A program made the translations under genes and the position numbers. Source: Glandiceps talaboti (lineage: Eukaryota; Hemichordata; Enteropneusta; Spengelidae). Taken from it: a stretch of DNA of 64,000 nt. Shown here one piece after another: positions 41,601-47,100 of this stretch. Position 1 is the first letter of the stretch, and the number at the start of each line of letters is the position of its first letter. The stretch covers positions 12,114,379 to 12,178,378 of the forward strand of contig NC_135551.1 of the NCBI RefSeq assembly GCF_964340395.1, written 5' to 3'. The notes under the pieces were generated by a model, which saw only the letters and a list, made by a program, of their open reading frames with translations, did not search any database and was not told the origin of the DNA.

Positions 41601-44101
41601 TAAATTGTGAATGTAAACTTGAAATGAAAGAACTAGCTGTACATACTAAATTGTGAATGTAAACTTAAAATGAAAGAACTAACTGTAGATACTAAATTGT
41701 GAATGTAAACTTAAAATGAAAGAACTAGCTGTATATACTAAATTGTGAATGTAAACTTGAAATGATTGCAAGTAGAGTTAGAGAGAGATTCTATTTTGAT
41801 GAATCTTATATACCAACTTTACCAATGTTAGTTACTGACTTGTTACTCTCTCTGATCGTTAGGATCTGTCCAGTCATCTCAAAACATATGTCATTTGAGT
41901 TGTTCAGTCTACTATAGTGCCTTAGAAGATATACCAGCTATGGTTAGACAATGGTGGAATAGTCAGGATAAAAGAGTGGCATCATATGTTGACAAGTAAG
42001 TCAGATACCTCAAGTATTGTAAATAATACATTATTGTACCATGACCATGACCAAGGATTTATTACTTACGAGTACCTCAGGTATTAGAAATTGATAGTCT
42101 ACATAAAGAATACATCAACAACGATTTACTGTAAACAACAATTTATGATACACATGAAATTCTATAATCATGGTGAAATGTCAATTCTTGCTCCCAATCA
42201 TCATAATTGTCATAATCATGGTGAAATGTCATTTCTTGCTCCCAACCATCATAATTGTCATAATCATGGTGAAATGTCATTTCTTGCTCCAAACCATCAT
42301 AATTGTCATAATCATGGTGAAATGTCATTTCTTGCTCCCAATCATCATAATTGTCATAATCATGGTGAAATGTCATTTCTTGCTCCCAACCATCATCATG
42401 GTTAATTGGATAATCATCATGATATAGTTTTAGGTTTACTGAAAATAAATTTGAAAAGATGATCATAATGAAAGCTGTGTGTGTCAACTAATAAGTATGT
42501 CATCTGATATAAATGTTATTTCATTGATAATGAAGAAAGTACATAGAAATAAACTTTTTCAAATATGTTGGTCCCCTTGACAAGCTGAAATCTTCACTTA
42601 CCAAGATAGTCCAACGTAAGGGTCTACAATATTAAGAAATATAATTGTTGTGTATTTTGCTCCTAGTTTTACTTCAAAGTATGCCAGTCCAGTGCTGTGC
42701 TCACAAGAGATCCAGTCAGTTCAGAACACAGAACATAACATGGAGAATATGACAGTGAAAGGTAGACCTGTGACTAGAGAAGTCATTGCTACTTATACTA
42801 TGGAGTTATCAGAAGAGGTGTCAGTAGAACTAGTTATCCAACTACCATCTAATCACCCACTTGGTATTGTAACAGTTGACAGTGGTAAGAAAATTGGTAT
42901 CAAAGCAGCACAGTGGAGAACTTGGATGTTACAACTAACAACTTTCTTAGTCCATCAGGTGAGTAGTCAATTCATGGCTTTTATTTGCCCATAGCTTCCT
43001 ACAGCCACAGTTTTATGAGGAAATGCCACTCCAGGAAATGAAGTCAGGTCAGTATTCAAGTCATGGCTTTTATTTGCCCATAGCTTCCTCTACAGCTATA
43101 GTTTATGAGGAAATGCCACTCCAGGAAATGAAGTCAGGTCAGTATTCAAGTCATGGCTTTTATTTGCCCATAGCTTCCTCTACAGCTATAGTTTATGAGG
43201 AAATGCCACTCCAGGAAATGAAGTCAGGTCAGTATTCAAGTCATGGCTTTTATTTGCCCATAGCTTCCTCTACAGCTATAGTTTATGAGGAAATGCCACT
43301 CCAGGAAATGAAGTCAGGTCAGTATTCAAGTCATGGCTTTTATTTGCCCATAGCTTCCTCTACAGCTATAGTTTATGAGGAAATGCCACTCCAGGAAATG
43401 AAGTCAGGTCAGTATTCAAGTCATGGCTTTTATTTGCCCATAGCTTCCTCTACAGCCACAGTTTTATGAGGAAATGCCACTCCAGGAAATGAAGTCAGGT
43501 CAGTATTCAAGTCATGGCTTTTATTTGCCCATAGCTTCCTCTACAGCTATAGTTTATGAGGAAATGCCACTCCAGGAAATGAAGTCAGGTCAGTATTCAA
43601 GTCATGGCTTTTATTTGCCCATAGCTTCCTCTACAGCTATAGTTTATGAGGAAATGCCACTCCAGGAAATGAAGTCAGGTCAGTATTCAAGTCATGGCTT
43701 TTATTTGCCCATAGCTTCCTCTACAGCTATAGTTTATGAGGAAATGCCACTCCAGGAAATGAAGTCATTTTCAACTAGAATCAAATAAATAAATGCTTTC
43801 TGTATTTTTTGCATACTGGTTTGCCATACCTTGAAGCTGTTGCAGTCTCACACCAAAACCAATCTTATCTCTGTTATTCAGACATCTGCACAATTTGACA
43901 ATTATTGTCATTCTCATAATGTCATTCCCAAACTATGGAACTCTTTGTCACTTTACACTTCACCAAGCCTCTAGTCTGGTTATTTCAACAACAAAAACCC
44001 AGCCTACTTCTTATTTGTTCACCAAAGCTTATGGTGTACTTTATCCATTCAGCACTACTGAACAGAACATTGCCATGCAGATTATATAGAAATTTGATTG
44101 G

Positions 44102-44133
<32 letters not shown>

Positions 44134-47100
44134 GTATAGGAGATTGTGTGCCAGTATTGACTTTTAAACTCACAAATTAGACAAGTTATTTTGCAACTAC
44201 ATGTAACTCTGAAAGATCAAAAGTGATTAAATGTTGACTATTTGCTTCTTTCATAGAATGGTTCTATTCTTGATGGTTTAACTCTTTGGAAACGTAATGT
44301 AGATAAGAGATTTGAAGGCATAGAGGATTGTATCATCTGTTTCTCTGTCATCCATGGCAGTAATTGTTCGCTGCCAAGACTGACTTGTAGAACCTGTAAG
44401 AAGAAATTCCACTCAGAATGTCTGGTAAGTTTGAACTCATCAATTTCTTACACAAAGTTTTTAGTTGGTGTTAATACTTCTGATTGAAAGAGAAAGTTCA
44501 GAAAACTAAGATTTGGTTTGTAGTTGTCAACTTTTTATGGTTAGCTCTGCTCTTGGTCTGGATATATCACAAACAAATTGCCAAAATATTATCGTGAGGA
44601 AAACCTACCACACTGTGTCTTATTTCAGAGTAGACAATAGACACTTCTCGTTTAAGATGATGTTGTTCTATAGACAATGTTTTCAAATGAATGCAGATAC
44701 ACACATTTTTTTCACACTCATACAAAGTCCTTCTGTTTAAACTTGTAGACAGTGGAACAGTACAATATAGTTACTTTACAAATTTGAAATGAATGCAATG
44801 TTTTAATCCGTCTAGTATGGACCTTGATCATGCAATGATTTAATTATTCAGCGTTAATGCTTCTTTGAACTGGAAGCCAACAAATACCAACCAATATCTC
44901 AATTTTCAGTATATTGTACCGTCCTATTGAACTGGAAGCCAACACACACCAACCAATATCTCAACTTTCAGTATATTGTACCATCCTATTGAACTGGAAG
45001 CCAACACACACCAACCAATATCTCAACTTTCAGTATATTGTACCGTCCTATTGATTCTTGGAACCATGAACAATATATTCTCCATTGTAGAGAAAGTGCT
45101 TTAGAGATATATGGTTATTTATCAGGGTAGTATACAAAACGAAGACCGAAGATCGAAGACCAAAGATCTTTGCCATGGTTTTATGTACCCGACGATGAAA
45201 ATATTTCACCACATTCCCAACTTCAAAACCTACTTAGAAATGAAATAGAGTGAACACCTTATAAATAAATGCGAAATGATTGTGCAATGAATTTTTAGGG
45301 TAAATCAGATCTCAGTGACAAAATGAATTCTTTTTGGAAATAGAAAATTCGACATTATAACTTCATGTTTATGGTATTTTCATAATAAAAATATCACATT
45401 CCCAACTACCAAACCTATTTAGAAGTTAAATCCCAATTTATAACCTATTGTTGAAATGAACGATCTTCTATCTTCGATCTTCGCTTTAGAGATTACCCTA
45501 TCAAATCTCTAAAACGAAGATCGAAGATGGAAGACATCTATACTCACTGAAACTTTCTATACATACAAAATCTAATAGCCCTCAATTTTATCACTTAACA
45601 CGACCTCATAAATAAATGCAAAATGATTGTTCAACGAATTTTAGGGTACAAAGCCAAATCATACCTGACAAAACAAATTCTCTTTTGGGAAATAGAAAAC
45701 CCGACATTAAAACTTCACGTATATGGTATTTTCATAATAAAAATATCACATTCCCAACTACAAAACCTATTTAGAAGTTAAATCCCAATTTATAACCTTA
45801 TGTTGAAATGAACGATCTTCTATCTTCGATCTTCGCTTTAGAGATTACCCTATCAAATCTCTAAAACGAAGATCGAAGATGGAAGACATCTATACCCACT
45901 GAAACTTTCTATACATGCAAAATCTAATAGCCCTCAATTTTATCACATAACACGACCTCATAAATAAATGCAAAATGATTGTTCAACGAATTTTAGGGTA
46001 CAAAGCCAAATCATACCAGATAAATCAAATTCTCTTTGGAAATAGAAAATCCGACATTAAAACTTCACGTATATGGTATTTTCATAATGAAAATATCACA
46101 TTCACAACTACAAAACCTATTTAGAGGTTAAATCCCAATTTATACCCTATTGTTGAAATGAACGATCTTCTATCTTCGATCTTCGCTTTAGAGATTACCC
46201 TATCAAATCTCTAAAACGAAGATCGAAGATGGAAGACATCTATACTCACTGAAATTTTCTATACATACACAATCTAATAAAATCTCTAAATTTACGTCTG
46301 CCCTCCGAGTCGGAAGCACCTACCCATTTTTAATCAAACAATTGGACTCAATATTAGGGATTTTTAGTCAAAATCAGACCGATATATTGGCGTTTTTTTT
46401 ATCACTTCCGGGTTTTCAGGCAAAAATTGGACCCATGTTTAGGAATTTTCCCGCGAAAAAGTGGCCCATATTTAGGTACAAGTTTCCCGCAAAGAAGTGG
46501 CCAATACGGGCAGTACATATCTGTATACCTTTCTATGGCGGTACCCCCTTGGGAGGGGGCAGGATGTTGTGACTTGCACAGTATCTTCGGACGCTTCTTT
46601 CCGATGATGTTCGCGTATTCTTCTATTTCAAGTCATGCAATGCATCGTTTGACAAGACTCTTGTACCTAGCATCAATTCCCCCCCCCCCCAGGATATCAA
46701 ATAGTCCATACCTTACATAAATCACTGATAATAGTGCCCATTGAACTCTGTTTACAAACCAAACTTGTTTCAAATGAAGAATGTAAACTTTGATAAAGAG
46801 TTTTATGGACATAAACACAGCATGCAGCACTATTACATAAGTGGTACACCTGTTGAGATATCCTGTCGTGTTAAGTGATAAAATTGAGGGCTATTAGATT
46901 TTGTATGTATAGAAAGTTTCAGTGAGTATAGATGTCTTCCATCTTCGATCTTCGTTTTAGAGATTTGATAGGGTAATCTCTAAAGCGAAGATCGAAGATA
47001 GAAGATCGTTCAATTCAACATAAGGTTATAAATTGGTATTTAACTTCTAAATAGGTTTTGTAGTTGGGAATGTGATATTTTCATTATGGAAATACCATAT

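Noticed and set aside
46290-46880. Transposase remnant in the centre of the foldback element
   Set aside because: Short open frames at 46342-46720 are proline-rich with no recognisable catalytic motif and contain simple-sequence C runs.
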